Below the pieces are notes generated by a model. It made no database searches and was not told the origin of the DNA. It worked only from the letters and a program-made list of their open reading frames with translations. This document shows, in pieces, positions 1-9,500 of a DNA stretch of 64,000 nucleotides. Position 1 is the first letter of the stretch, and every line of letters begins with the position of its first letter. The position numbers were made by a program, and so were the translations under genes. The stretch comes from Diaphorobacter aerolatus (GTDB lineage: Bacteria; Pseudomonadota; Gammaproteobacteria; Burkholderiales; Burkholderiaceae_C), in assembly GCF_014489535.1 (NCBI RefSeq), contig NZ_CP060783.1:4609501-4673500 (forward strand). Reading direction: 5' to 3'.

Positions 1-483
1 TACAGCCACTTGAAGGCAGGCATGCTGATCACCGCGTGGCCGCTTGCAACGGTGGTGGCCGCGCCGATTGCCGGGCGCTTGATCGGACGTTTTCAGGACG
101 GAGTGCTGGGCGGCATAGGCATGGCGCTGTTCGCGCTGGGCTTGCTGTCGCTTGCGCTGATGCCAGCCCATCCCGCCGACTGGAACGTGGTGTGGCGCAT
201 GGCGTTGTGCGGCGCCGGGTTCGGGTTGTTCCAGTCACCGAACAATCACACGATCGTCACCTCGGCGCCCTTGCACCGAAGCGGCGCGGCCAGCGGCATG
301 CTGGGCTCCGCACGTCTCACGGGCCAGACGCTCGGGGCCCTGATGCTTGGCGCGATCTTCGCGCTGTGGCCCGTGCATGACGGCTTTGCCGAATCACTGG
401 CGCTGTGCATCGCGGCGGCAAGTGCGGTGCTCTCGGGGATTTTCAGTGCGCTGCGCATCACGCGCGGCGCAGCCGCACACTGA
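1..483 (+). CDS. MFS transporter, C-terminal part (5' truncated by window)
   Basis: The reading frame is open from the first base, so this is the 3' end of a gene that begins upstream; the TTG at 10 is internal. The roughly 160 visible residues are hydrophobic helices separated by short charged loops (PIAGRLIGRF after the first helix), typical of the C-terminal helices of a 14-helix DHA2 drug/H+ antiporter. A helix containing SPNNHTIVTSAP followed by GAASGMLGSARLTGQTLG matches the late helices of that family. The substrate cannot be told. The last 26 bases overlap the convergent ornithine cyclodeaminase gene. Confidence 0.8.
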   Translation, partial: YSHLKAGMLITAWPLATVVAAPIAGRLIGRFQDGVLGGIGMALFALGLLSLALMPAHPADWNVVWRMALCGAGFGLFQSPNNHTIVTSAPLHRSGAASGMLGSARLTGQTLGALMLGAIFALWPVHDGFAESLALCIAAASAVLSGIFSALRITRGAAAH

Positions 484-1561
484 CGGTGTCCGGGCGAGTC
501 GCGCTGCGCACCAGCGCAAACAAATCCTTGGGGTCGAACAGATCGGGGATCAGTTCGATGGCGTCGAGCAGCCCGGCCTCGCGTGCCAGCCCGTGCATGG
601 TGCGCAGGGCCGAATAGTCCTCCAGCGCAAAGCCGACACTGTCGAACAAGGTGATTTGCTGCGCAGAAGTACGCCCGGCGGCTTCGCCCCGAAGCACGCG
701 CCAGAACTCGGTGACGGCGAAGTCGGCGGGCATCTGCTGGAGTTCACCTTCGATGCGTGTCTGCAGCTCGTATTCGACGAATACGTCTGAGCGCATCAGC
801 ACTGCGGACGCGATCTCGGTCTTGCCGGGGCAGTCACCGCCCACCGCGTTGATATGCATGCCGGGCTCGAGCATCCCGGCGCTGAACACCGTCGCACGGG
901 CCTTGTCGGCCGTGACCGTGGTGACGATGTCGGCACCGCGTACCGCTTCGCCCGCCGTGGCGCAGATGCGGGCGCTGGCGTCCAGTTCCCGCAGCCACGG
1001 CGCAATATTGCCAAGCAGCTTGGCCGAAGCTGCGGCATCGACGTCGAACAGCCGCAGCTCACGCACGCCGAGCAGTCCCGCGAAAGCGAGTGCCTGAAAT
1101 TCGCTTTGCGAACCATTGCCGATCAACGCCATGCTGCGGCTTTCACCGCGTGCCAGCCGCCGCGCCGCCATCAACGAGGTGGCTGCGGTGCGCAGCGCCG
1201 TGGTCAGCGTGAGTTCGCTCAGAAAGCGCGGCGCGCCCGTCGCCACGTCGGCGAGCGCACCAAAGGCCATCACGGTAGGCAGGCCGTGCTGCGTGTTGAT
1301 CGGGTGGCCGTTCACGTATTTGAACGCGTAGTCCCGCGTGTCGGCCACGGGCATCAGTTCGATCACGCCGTTGGTCGAATACGCGGCGGTGCGTGCGGAT
1401 TTGTCGAAGTCCTGCCAACGCAGGAAGTCGGCCTCGATTGCATCGGCCATCAGGCGCATGCATTCGATCACGCCGACCTGCGCGACGACTCGCGCGGCGT
1501 TGCTGGCGCTGAGAAAGTCGGTACGTACCGACCTGATTTTCGGTGTGTGAGCGGAAGTCAT
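458..1561 (-). CDS. Ornithine cyclodeaminase / mu-crystallin family
   Basis: A 367-residue protein of the ornithine cyclodeaminase family, an NAD-dependent enzyme that converts L-ornithine to L-proline and ammonia in the cytoplasm. Family hallmarks visible are VNGHP in the substrate region, the Rossmann segment MALIGNGSQSEFQ, GADIVTTVTADK, and the loop GMHINAVGGDCPGKTEI with the catalytic Asp. I chose the ATG at 1561; an upstream in-frame start at 1618 would add 19 residues unlike the family. Other members act on lysine, alanine or ketimines, so the substrate is inferred. The 3' end overlaps the convergent MFS gene. Confidence 0.87.
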   Translation of the reverse strand: MTSAHTPKIRSVRTDFLSASNAARVVAQVGVIECMRLMADAIEADFLRWQDFDKSARTAAYSTNGVIELMPVADTRDYAFKYVNGHPINTQHGLPTVMAFGALADVATGAPRFLSELTLTTALRTAATSLMAARRLARGESRSMALIGNGSQSEFQALAFAGLLGVRELRLFDVDAAASAKLLGNIAPWLRELDASARICATAGEAVRGADIVTTVTADKARATVFSAGMLEPGMHINAVGGDCPGKTEIASAVLMRSDVFVEYELQTRIEGELQQMPADFAVTEFWRVLRGEAAGRTSAQQITLFDSVGFALEDYSALRTMHGLAREAGLLDAIELIPDLFDPKDLFALVRSATRPDTVSVRLRRA

Positions 1562-1659
1562 GACAGGCTCCGGTCTGCTGTACGCGCAGAGCTTCGCCCG
1601 AATGCGGTCAAGCGTCAATATCTCGCAAAGACGGCAAGGCTTCTTCCCTCAGCGAGGCC

Positions 1660-2765
1660 CTATTTCCCCACGATTTGCGTGGCAAGCGTCTGCACGGAAA
1701 GCGGCGCACAACCCTCTGCATGGTTGCTGACGGCGATGTGCACGCGCTGTCCATGGGATGCGAAGGTACGAACCAGTTGCGCCAGTTCGGCATGCAATTC
1801 GGGCTCGGGATCGTGAATGCGGTCGTAGGGCGCGTAGCGCTTTTCCGCGTCGGCATAGCCATAGGGACCGTGGAGCGGATGGAGATTCCAGCGACAGACC
1901 AGCGGTCCGGGCCAGAGCATGCGCAGCAGCGTCAGTTGCTCGGCAAGCGGCGGCATCTTGGCGTGCAGGCCAAGGCAGTAGGTCGCATTGGCATCACGCA
2001 GCACCTTGGCGAAATGCGGCAGGATGTCCGGCGCGAGCCATTGCGGATCACGTACCTCCACGGCGATCACGGCGTCGGGCGCATGCGGCGTCACAGCGGG
2101 CAAGGCGCTCAGCATGTCGCCGAGCCGCGCAATGGTCTGGGGCAGTTGGTCGAGCAGGTGCCAGGGCAGCGGCGAGAGCTGAAACACCAGCGCGCCGAGC
2201 CTGGCTCCAAGCCCTTCGAGTGCCGGCGCGACGAACTCCTGCACCGCGAGTTCGGGGTTCAGGAACGCGGGGTTCGCTTGCTTGCCGCGCCCGTCCTCGC
2301 TGCGCACCAGCGCGTCGGTAATCAGGCTGGGGGCTTTCACCATGAAGCGGAAATCGGGCGGCACCTGCGCGGCGTAGCGCGCGTAGTCGCTGGCGCTCAG
2401 TGGGCGGTAAAAACTGCGGTCGATGCTGACGGTGCGAAACAGCGGATGCTGCGAATAGATGGGCAGTCCCTTTTTGGACAGTGTCTGCTCCGATGCCTCG
2501 TCCTGCCACACCAGGCCGCTCCATCCGGGATAGCTCCATGAAGACGTGCCGAGACGCACGTTCGCCGGAAGTGCCGCGCCCAGCGCCAGCAACTCGGGCT
2601 CCATGCGGCGGCCTGCAGGCTGGTGGTGCGCGCAGGCCTTTCGCGCTTGACGGGCGCGGGCTCGGTTTCCAGTGTCCGGGGTGCAGGCTTGGGGACGTCA
2701 ACGGGCGCGCCGAAAAGATCAACCTGCAAAGGTGCACCGTTTTCTGCGTCGTTCACGTCGCTCAT
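1660..2765 (-). CDS. DUF72 (YecE-like) protein, interrupted by an apparent 1-base deletion
   Basis: The body (2604 to the stop at 1660) is a DUF72 protein: LGTSSWSYPGW near its start, then a TIM-barrel-like fold with SIDRSFYRPL, FMVKAP and VAVEVRDPQW. Function of the family is unknown. The first 50 or so residues lie in another frame, start at the ATG at 2765 and read DLFGAPVDVPKPAP, a typical lead of these proteins. Adding one base near 2604-2607 joins both parts into 368 residues. The ATG at 2765 overlaps the TGA of the preceding gene (ATGA), indicating translational coupling. The internal ATG at 2604 has no visible ribosome site, so I treat this as one gene. Confidence 0.75.
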
Positions 2766-3159
2766 GCAAAAAGCCCGTCTTCATCGAGCAGATTGAAGGC
2801 AATTTCGGGATGCTGCTCCATGCTTTTCTTGATGGCGGCCGGAATGTTCTGGCGCGTCTTTTTGCACAGTCCGGCAAATCATTCACGAGGATCGCGATGC
2901 CGCGCAGACTGCGAACTTCGTGGGGACTCCGGCTGATCGTCAGGGTCACGCCCAGTTGGCTCCGCAACAGGTGTTGCAGATGCCGAAGATCCGAAAGCGA
3001 TTGAAGATTTTCCAACCGGTGCAGCAAACGCTTTTCCTCGTCGCGCGTGAGCCACAGGATGCGCATGTCGCTGCCGGGAGTTTGCAACAGTGCCTCGCGG
3101 CCGCAATTGCACGCGCCGGGCGGGCATTCGGTGCGGATGGGCGGAAGGGGCTGCGGCAT
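2762..3159 (-). CDS. Conserved hypothetical protein with Cys-rich N terminus, apparent 1-base deletion
   Basis: I do not recognise a functional family. The N terminus carries CPPGACNCGREALL, four residues in from which three cysteines are clustered like a metal site, followed by a charged helical segment (TRDEEKRLLHRLENL). The frame is lost near 2870-2874; one added base continues into PGLCKKTRQNIPAAIKKSM and ends LDEDGLFA at 2762, giving 132 residues. That C-terminal reading is clearly protein-like and its TGA overlaps the ATG of the DUF72 gene, which supports both the frameshift and an operon of the two. The start at 3159 is chosen because it includes the Cys cluster; an ATG at 3066 would omit it. 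Confidence 0.6.
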
Positions 3160-3299
3160 CGTTCAGGAATTGTTCAGCTTTGGCGGGGAAAAATGGCCTA
3201 TTGTCGAACGACATTCGTTTACGGCAAATATTGCCAAGTTAATAACAATAGCTTGCATCTTTGCCGACGTTTCGTGAAACTGAAAACAAATACAAATCC

Positions 3300-3851
3300 A
3301 TGATGATTTCCGCCGTATTGCGACCGGTTCTGCTCTCCGCCACGCTGCTTTTGAGTTCCGCCAGCATTTTCGCCGCAAGCGCGGATTCGGCCGTCGATGC
3401 GCCGCCTTCGGCGCTTGCGGGATGGATGATCGGCTATGCGCCCTATACCCATCACTTTTCCGACGCGAAGAAGGAACACGACTTCGAGCCCGACGAGGAA
3501 AAGCACAAGTATGTGTGGCTGCTCACGGCGGAAAAGGAACTTGGTGAGCGCGAACTGGCGGGTTTTGCGGTCTTCAACAACTCGTTCGGGCAGTTCAGTC
3601 AATACGGGTACTACGGCTGGAAGTTTCGTCCGCTCGACAGTCATCAGGCGTTTTTCTTCAAGCTCACGGGCGGGGTGATTCACGGCTACAAGTATCCGTA
3701 TAACAAGAAGATTCCACTCAACAACAAGAATGGCTGGGGCGTGACCGTGATTCCCGCGATTGGATGGGATTTCGGCCACAACTGGGGCGCTCAGGTGAAC
3801 CTGCTCGGAAAATCGGCCCTGATGTTCCAGGCGAGCTACACGTTTCGGTAA
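3300..3851 (+). CDS. Outer-membrane beta-barrel-like secreted protein
   Basis: A 183-residue protein with a clear signal peptide (ATG ATG start at 3300, hydrophobic core VLLSATLLLSSASIFAA). The mature part alternates polar and aromatic residues and ends in YTFR, with a terminal aromatic position typical of outer-membrane barrels. Features such as FAVFNNSFGQFSQYGYYG and LTGGVIHGYKYPY recall a family often annotated as PagP-like or as an sn-glycerol-3-phosphate transporter; no PagP catalytic residues are evident to me. Function unknown. The gene stands alone between the divergent Cys-rich gene and tex. A longer in-frame start at 3261 would put 13 polar residues before the signal peptide. Confidence 0.65.
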   Translation: MMISAVLRPVLLSATLLLSSASIFAASADSAVDAPPSALAGWMIGYAPYTHHFSDAKKEHDFEPDEEKHKYVWLLTAEKELGERELAGFAVFNNSFGQFSQYGYYGWKFRPLDSHQAFFFKLTGGVIHGYKYPYNKKIPLNNKNGWGVTVIPAIGWDFGHNWGAQVNLLGKSALMFQASYTFR

Positions 3852-3971
3852 CGTATTGCAAAACCATTGATGACAGTCGCGTGCATCCGGTCGTCCGGGT
3901 GAGCATCTGCGTGTGGCAAACTCTATCGTTTCGCCTCCATCGCATCGCTCCCAGCGAGCCAGACTTAGTTC

Positions 3972-6329
3972 ATGCAGCAGATCACCCGGCAGTTGGCCGC
4001 AGAAATCAAAATCTCCGAATCCCAGGTACGCGCAGCCGTCGAGCTGCTGGATGGCGGGGCCACGGTCCCGTTCATCGCGCGATACCGCAAGGAAGTGACA
4101 GGCGGTCTTGACGACATCCAGTTGCGCGAACTCGAAGCGCGCCTTTCCTACCTGCGCGAGCTTGAGGATCGCCGCGTGGCGGTGCTCAAGGCCATCGACG
4201 AGCAGGGCAAGCTGACCGATGCACTGCGTGCCGCGATTGCCGCCGCGCCGACCAAGCAGGAACTCGAGGACATCTATCTGCCGTTCAAGCAGAAGCGCCG
4301 CACCAAGGGCCAGATCGCCAGGGAATTCGGCATCGAGCCGCTTGCGGACATGCTGTTCGCCCATCCCGATCTCGATCCGCAGGAAGAAGCCAGGGCCTTT
4401 CTGAAAGAGCCCGAAGTGCTGCCCGACGGCAAGCCCGGGGCGGATTTTTCTACCGTGCCCGCCGTGCTCGACGGTGTGCGCGACATTCTCTCCGAGCGCT
4501 GGGCCGAAGACGCGGCGCTGGTGCAGGCCATGCGCGAATGGCTGTGGAGCGAGGGGCTGCTGCGCAGCAGGAAGGTCGACGCGAAGAACGAGGCCGATCC
4601 CGAAGTCGCCAAGTTCCGCGACTATTTTGAATACGACGAACCCATTGGTCGCGTGCCCTCGCATCGCGCGCTCGCGGTGTTTCGTGGGCGGGCGCTTGAG
4701 ATTCTCGAGGCCAAGCTGGTGCTTCCGGTCGAGCCCGAGCCGGGCAAGCCGAGCATCGCCGAAGGGCGGATTGCCAATCACCTGCAATGGAGCCATGCCT
4801 CGCGCAAGGCCGACGATCTGATCCGCAAGTGCGTAGCCTGGACCTGGCGCGTCAAGCTCAGCCTGTCCACCGAGCGCGACCTGTTTTCGCGCCTGCGCGA
4901 AGACGCCGAGAAAGTGGCGATCAAGGTGTTTGCCGACAACCTGCGCGACCTGTTGCTGGCCGCGCCCGCCGGTCCGCGCAACGTGATGGGCCTCGATCCG
5001 GGAATCCGCACCGGCGTGAAGGTGGCCGTGGTCGATTCGACCGGCAAGCTGGTCGAGACCGCCACCGTCTTTCCGCACGAGCCGCGCAAGGATTGGGAGG
5101 GTTCGCTGCACACCCTCGGCAAGCTGGTGGAAAAGCATGGTGTGAACCTGATCGCCATCGGCAATGGCACGGCGAGCCGCGAGACCGACAAGCTGGCCGC
5201 CGATCTGATCAAGATGGCCGCCAAGGTGGACAAGCACATCGAGAAGGTGGTGGTCAGCGAGGCGGGCGCTTCGGTCTATTCCGCAAGCGAATATGCATCG
5301 CAGGAAATGCCCGACGTGGACGTGAGCCTGCGCGGCGCTGCGTCGATTGCGCGCCGGCTCCAGGATCCGCTGGCCGAGCTGGTGAAGATCGAGCCCAAGA
5401 GCATCGGCGTGGGCCAGTATCAGCACGACGTGAACCAGAGTGAACTCGCGCGCACGCTGGAAGCCGTGGTCGAGGACTGCGTGAACTCGGTGGGCGTGGA
5501 TCTGAACACGGCCAGCGTGCCGCTGCTCTCGCGCGTGTCGGGCCTGTCGTCTAGCGTGGCCAAGTCCGTCGTGCGCTGGCGCGAGGCCAATGGCGCGTTT
5601 AGGAGCCGCAAGCAGTTGATGGACGTGAGCGGACTCGGCTCCAAGACCTTTGAGCAATCCGCCGGATTTTTGCGTATTCGCGATGGCGAGAACCCGCTCG
5701 ACATGACGGGCGTGCACCCCGAGACCTATGCCGTGGTCGAGCAGATCATCGCCAGGACCGGCAAGCCGGTGAACGAGATCATGGGCCGCGCCGAGATGCT
5801 CAAGACGCTCAAGCCGGAACTGTTCGCCAACGAGCAATTCGGTGTGATCACCGTGAAGGACATCCTGGGCGAGCTGGAGAAGCCGGGGCGCGATCCGCGT
5901 CCGGACTTCAAGGTGGCGCGCTTCAACGAGGGTGTCGAGGACATCAAGGACCTCAAGGAAGGCATGATTCTCGAGGGCACGGTGAGCAACGTGGCGCAGT
6001 TCGGCGCGTTCGTCGATCTGGGCGTGCACCAGGACGGCCTGGTTCACGTGAGCCAACTCAGCCACAAGTTCGTGAACGATGCGCGCGAGGTGGTGAAGAC
6101 CGGCGACATCGTCAAGGTCAAGGTGCTCGAGGTCGATGTGGCGCGCAAGCGCATCAGCATCACCATGAAGCTCGATGCGGCGCCCGCGCGCCGCGACGGC
6201 CCGCGCGACAACCGCTTCGAGGGCGCAGGGCGCGGCTATGCCCAGCCGCAGCGACGCGGCAACGAACCCGCGCCGCAACAGTCGGCGATGGCGTCGGCGT
6301 TTGCGAAGCTGCAACAACTCAAGCGCTGA
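3972..6329 (+). CDS. tex: Tex family transcription accessory / RNA-binding protein
   Basis: A 785-residue Tex (YhgF) protein, the usual length. Order of domains: helical N-terminal region (about 1-200, with ISESQVRAAVELLDGGATVPFIARYRKE), YqgF/RNase H-like fold (about 330-430, MGLDPGIRTGVKVAVVD), helix-hairpin-helix repeats (about 500-570, LNTASVPLLSRVSGL and DVSGLGSKTFEQSAGFLR) and a C-terminal S1 domain (about 655-730, GTVSNVAQFGAFVDLGVHQD) followed by a basic tail. Tex binds nucleic acid and affects transcription and ribosome function. The start is the ATG at 3972, which begins the conserved N-terminal helix. A long open frame exists on the opposite strand but is a composition artefact. Confidence 0.95.
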   Translation: MQQITRQLAAEIKISESQVRAAVELLDGGATVPFIARYRKEVTGGLDDIQLRELEARLSYLRELEDRRVAVLKAIDEQGKLTDALRAAIAAAPTKQELEDIYLPFKQKRRTKGQIAREFGIEPLADMLFAHPDLDPQEEARAFLKEPEVLPDGKPGADFSTVPAVLDGVRDILSERWAEDAALVQAMREWLWSEGLLRSRKVDAKNEADPEVAKFRDYFEYDEPIGRVPSHRALAVFRGRALEILEAKLVLPVEPEPGKPSIAEGRIANHLQWSHASRKADDLIRKCVAWTWRVKLSLSTERDLFSRLREDAEKVAIKVFADNLRDLLLAAPAGPRNVMGLDPGIRTGVKVAVVDSTGKLVETATVFPHEPRKDWEGSLHTLGKLVEKHGVNLIAIGNGTASRETDKLAADLIKMAAKVDKHIEKVVVSEAGASVYSASEYASQEMPDVDVSLRGAASIARRLQDPLAELVKIEPKSIGVGQYQHDVNQSELARTLEAVVEDCVNSVGVDLNTASVPLLSRVSGLSSSVAKSVVRWREANGAFRSRKQLMDVSGLGSKTFEQSAGFLRIRDGENPLDMTGVHPETYAVVEQIIARTGKPVNEIMGRAEMLKTLKPELFANEQFGVITVKDILGELEKPGRDPRPDFKVARFNEGVEDIKDLKEGMILEGTVSNVAQFGAFVDLGVHQDGLVHVSQLSHKFVNDAREVVKTGDIVKVKVLEVDVARKRISITMKLDAAPARRDGPRDNRFEGAGRGYAQPQRRGNEPAPQQSAMASAFAKLQQLKR

Positions 6330-6467
6330 GTTCCCACGATTCGGGTCTCACCAAGGCTCGCCGGGCCGGTGAGATTGTCATTGCTGCAACAGTTTGACGC
6401 TTGAACGGGTCAAGAAAGTCAACTTGAATGGGCAATTGACATGTGAGGGTGGATAATCGTAGGCAAT

Positions 6468-7310
6468 TTGTTACATAACGATTTTCCGGTGATTGCGACT
6501 GTTTCCGAGACGCTGGACCACGCTCTGGTGGTGTCCAGCAGGCCACGTATCCTCGCGCTTTTGATGACCGAGTTGATCGCGCCGGAACCGCAACTGGCGC
6601 GACTCAACCAATTGTTTGCCAGCGACCCGGGGTTGACGGCAGCGCTGCTGCGCGCCGCCAACGAAGAGCGCTTCGGAGCGCACCGGCAGGTGATCGGCAT
6701 ACCCCAGGCGCTGGCGCTGATGCCCAACGCCGCGCTGCGCGCGCTGACGGCGGCAGCGCCGGTCGGCACGGCGGCGCGCAATGTTCCGGGCATGAGCCTG
6801 CAGCAGTTCTGGCGCTACAGCCTCGAGACCGCTCGCATGGCCCGATCGCTTGCGGGGATTCTGCGCCTCAACCCCGTGGCGGCTTTCGCGGCGGGCATGC
6901 TGCACGCCGTGGGAGAGCTGGTCATTCATCGTGCCGAATGCGCACGCATCAACAGCATCAATGCGCTGGCGGGTCCCTTCGATCTGGGTCGCGTCGAGCT
7001 TGAAATGCGGCTGTTCGGTTTCAGCTATGCGCAGGTGAGCGGTGGGCTTGCCAGGCGCTGGCAATTGCCGCAGGTGCTGGTCGAGGCGCTCAGCTACCAG
7101 ACCAATCCGCTGGACAACGACTCCTACGAACCCCTTGCGGCGGTGCTCAATCTGGCGGTCTGGCGCGCGCGTGCCGGAGAGGCGCGACTCAACGACCGGG
7201 AACTGGCCGTGACCTTTCCCGGGGAGATCGGCACGACGCTCGGTCTCGACATCGACACCGTGCTCCAGCAGGATCCGATCAACTGGAAACCCGGAGATCG
7301 GGACGATTGA
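6468..7310 (+). CDS. HDOD domain protein
   Basis: About 280 residues with an HDOD domain over most of its length: MTELIAPEPQLARLNQLFASDPGLTAALLRAAN, then GIPQALALMPNAALRAL and the helical half that contains AAFAAGMLHAVGELVIH. HDOD proteins lack the catalytic His/Asp pairs of HD phosphohydrolases and usually act as regulators in cyclic-di-GMP or stress signalling; the role here is unknown. No ATG is available near the domain start. The TTG at 6468, preceded by a weak AGG, is the first start after an in-frame stop at 6444, so the start is uncertain by up to about 20 residues. Confidence 0.75.
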   Translation: MLHNDFPVIATVSETLDHALVVSSRPRILALLMTELIAPEPQLARLNQLFASDPGLTAALLRAANEERFGAHRQVIGIPQALALMPNAALRALTAAAPVGTAARNVPGMSLQQFWRYSLETARMARSLAGILRLNPVAAFAAGMLHAVGELVIHRAECARINSINALAGPFDLGRVELEMRLFGFSYAQVSGGLARRWQLPQVLVEALSYQTNPLDNDSYEPLAAVLNLAVWRARAGEARLNDRELAVTFPGEIGTTLGLDIDTVLQQDPINWKPGDRDD

Positions 7311-7345
7311 ACGAGCCGGCCCTGATGCCGTTCGACGAGCAGCGC

Positions 7346-8092
7346 TCAGACCTCGGCGGGCGGCAGATGCGCGGCCAGCCCATCGCGCGATGCACGCAGC
7401 CGCGCTACGGTCTCTCCGGGTTCCTCGGCTTCGATCTCGTCAGCGATCTGCGTGTGCAGGGCCAGCGCCGTGGCCTGCCAGTCTTCACGCGGCAGAACGC
7501 GCATCGCCGCCTCGGGCAGCGAGCAGGCAAACACGTGCAGCAGCGAAAGCTTGCGCACCACGTTGAGCGCAAACGGCGGGCACAGCAGAACCTGCAGGGA
7601 CAGTGAACGGGCCTGCGCGCGCAGCTCGTCGTGTCTTGAGCCGTACCGCCACGTCATCACGCTCAGGCAGGCCGTGAACAGATAGACCAGCAGCACGGCG
7701 CATAGGCGCGCGACATCACCCATATGGCCGAGCAGCGTCACCGGCAGAATCACCAGAAGCGCCAGCGCCAGCAGATAAATCGGCACGCGAAATGCGCGAT
7801 AGGTCGTGGCATCGGCCTGCATGGCCTCGACGGCTTTTGGATGCCGGTTCATCGCGAGATCGGTGTTCTGCCAATTCAGCCGATAGACCGGCAGGTGAGG
7901 GCGCATGAGCGCGGGCCAGAGCAGGAATTTCCGACGTGCCTCTAGGCCCTGAACGCCCAGACGGCAACGCCAGCCGCGCCAGCCGCGCAGCAACAATCCC
8001 TCGTTGACGCGCGCCGTGATGCAGGCGTCATAAAGATAAAAGGCGCAAATCGCGACAACGATCTGCGCCTCTGGAGTGAATGCGCTGTACAC
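7346..8092 (-). CDS. Uncharacterised membrane protein
   Basis: A 248-residue protein with no family I recognise. Hydrophobic segments lie near the N terminus (IVVAICAFYLYDA) and as a close pair in the middle (FRVPIYLLALALLVILPVTLLGHMG and LCAVLLVYLFTACLSVM), so three or so transmembrane helices. The C-terminal 70 residues are soluble and acidic (ADEIEAEEPGETVARLRASRDGL). It is convergent with the HDOD gene and lies 17 bases downstream of the DUF2167 gene on the same strand, so the two are probably co-transcribed. Confidence 0.6.
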   Translation of the reverse strand: MYSAFTPEAQIVVAICAFYLYDACITARVNEGLLLRGWRGWRCRLGVQGLEARRKFLLWPALMRPHLPVYRLNWQNTDLAMNRHPKAVEAMQADATTYRAFRVPIYLLALALLVILPVTLLGHMGDVARLCAVLLVYLFTACLSVMTWRYGSRHDELRAQARSLSLQVLLCPPFALNVVRKLSLLHVFACSLPEAAMRVLPREDWQATALALHTQIADEIEAEEPGETVARLRASRDGLAAHLPPAEV

Positions 8093-8109
8093 GCGGCGAG
8101 TGTAGCGTC

Positions 8110-8961
8110 TTACTGCGACGACTTGTCTCGCTTGAACAGCTTGCCGATGCCCGCGCCCAGTGCGACGACTGCGGCCACGATGAACTTCCAGCCGGCGGCA
8201 AAGAAGCCACCAAGCACCGCCCAGAAGCCCTTCTTGGTCGCCACCGCCGCCGCGCCGCCGAGCACCAGTGCAGCGAGGCCAAAAGCCGCTACCTTGTCGC
8301 CCTTCTTGAACTCGGAATACTTGTGTCCGCCGTTGTATTCAAAACCCGTGAGCACCTTTTGGAACTGCGCGACGTCCGTGGTCATCGTCTCGGGATCGGT
8401 CACGAGCGTGGCCTCCATCACACCGCTTCGCCCGAGAAGGCGCGAGGTGTAGTTGACCACCGGACGTCCGCTTTCATCACGCAGGCGCAGGCCCCATTCG
8501 AGGCGTTTGGTGGCGTTGTCGTAGTGCGGCTCGACGGCCCAGCCGTCGGTGTAGATGGCTGGCAGACCCAGGCGCTTGCGCTCCTTGTTTCCGGCGGCGT
8601 CAGACGACTTGATCGACTTGAGCAGATCGGCAGAGTCGATCTTCTCGTCATCCTTGACATAGCCAGAATCGTCAAAGTTGAAAATCGCAAACCACCCCAG
8701 GTTGGCTGGCGCGATCAGGTAGTGATCGGAGCGCGGCGGATTACCCGCGATCTGGAGAAATTTGGAAGTATCCCGGTCACCGAGGAAACCGTAGTCTGCG
8801 GGCACCTTGATGTTGGCCATCGAGGCAATCTGCCCCGTTCCTCCCTTTTGCCATTGAAGAGACTGAATCTCCTTCATGGCCTTGCTGTCCTCTCCGTCCT
8901 GCGCTGCGGCACCGAATGCCAGAGCGAGACCCACCATCAAGCCCGCAATTTTCTTGATCAC
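8110..8961 (-). CDS. DUF2167 family membrane-anchored protein
   Basis: A 283-residue protein with a cleavable signal peptide (LMVGLALAFGAAAQDG) and two hydrophobic segments near the C terminus (AAFGLAALVLGGAAAVATKKG and WKFIVAAVVALGAGIGKLF), ending in a basic cluster. The central part (NPPRSDHYLIAPANLGWFAIF, DAAGNKERKRLGLPAIYTDGWAVEPHYD) matches DUF2167 proteins, whose function is unknown. The domain would face the periplasm. It precedes the uncharacterised membrane protein gene in the same direction. Confidence 0.8.
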   Translation of the reverse strand: MIKKIAGLMVGLALAFGAAAQDGEDSKAMKEIQSLQWQKGGTGQIASMANIKVPADYGFLGDRDTSKFLQIAGNPPRSDHYLIAPANLGWFAIFNFDDSGYVKDDEKIDSADLLKSIKSSDAAGNKERKRLGLPAIYTDGWAVEPHYDNATKRLEWGLRLRDESGRPVVNYTSRLLGRSGVMEATLVTDPETMTTDVAQFQKVLTGFEYNGGHKYSEFKKGDKVAAFGLAALVLGGAAAVATKKGFWAVLGGFFAAGWKFIVAAVVALGAGIGKLFKRDKSSQ

Positions 8962-9113
8962 TTTGATTTCCCTGCTGTTGTAGTAAAGATTTTGGTTGCA
9001 ATTATTCTAAGGGGACGGTTTGTCTATTTCGCGTCGTTTTTTACCGCCTCGCGAAAACAGCGCGCAGAAGGGACGTTCACGCACCGCATCCGCTTCTGCT
9101 CGAGAATCCGGAC

Positions 9114-9437
9114 ATGAACGACATGACCACCCGTCTCGAGGCCTTGCTCGCATCCGGCAAGGAAACCGCCCTATTGCGCTATACGCTAGGCAAGAGTCAC
9201 CTGGATGCCGAGCGCTATTTGGCTGCCCGCGAACATCTGCAACGCGCCGTCGAGCTGGATCCGCAGTATTCGGTCGCGTGGAAGTTTCTCGGCAAGGCCG
9301 CGCTGGCATTGGGTGACACGGCAGCGGCGCGAGACGCCTGGACCAAGGGATTCGCCTGTGCCGAGGCGCGCGGTGATGCGCAGGTCGTCAAGGAATTGGG
9401 CGTGTTTCTGCGGCGGCTGGACAAGAGCGAGGCGTGA
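9114..9437 (+). CDS. Small tetratricopeptide-repeat protein
   Basis: A 107-residue soluble protein made almost entirely of TPR helices: RYTLGKSHLDAERYLAAREHLQRAVELDP and SVAWKFLGKAALALGDTAAARDAW show the spaced Gly/Ala/Tyr pattern of two to three repeats. Such short TPR proteins are protein-interaction modules; the partner is unknown. An ATG at 9123 is an equally possible start. The gene is convergent with emrB. Confidence 0.75.
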   Translation: MNDMTTRLEALLASGKETALLRYTLGKSHLDAERYLAAREHLQRAVELDPQYSVAWKFLGKAALALGDTAAARDAWTKGFACAEARGDAQVVKELGVFLRRLDKSEA

Positions 9438-9500
9438 TGGACCGACGCGTCGGAAAACAGACGCTTTTCCATCCACCCCGGCTCTGCCATGCCGACTCCG

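Noticed and set aside
3219..6317. 1032-codon open frame on the reverse strand opposite tex
   Set aside because: Rich in His, Arg, Leu, Gly and Asp with no fold signature; it mirrors the codon bias of tex, whose domains are unambiguous on the other strand.
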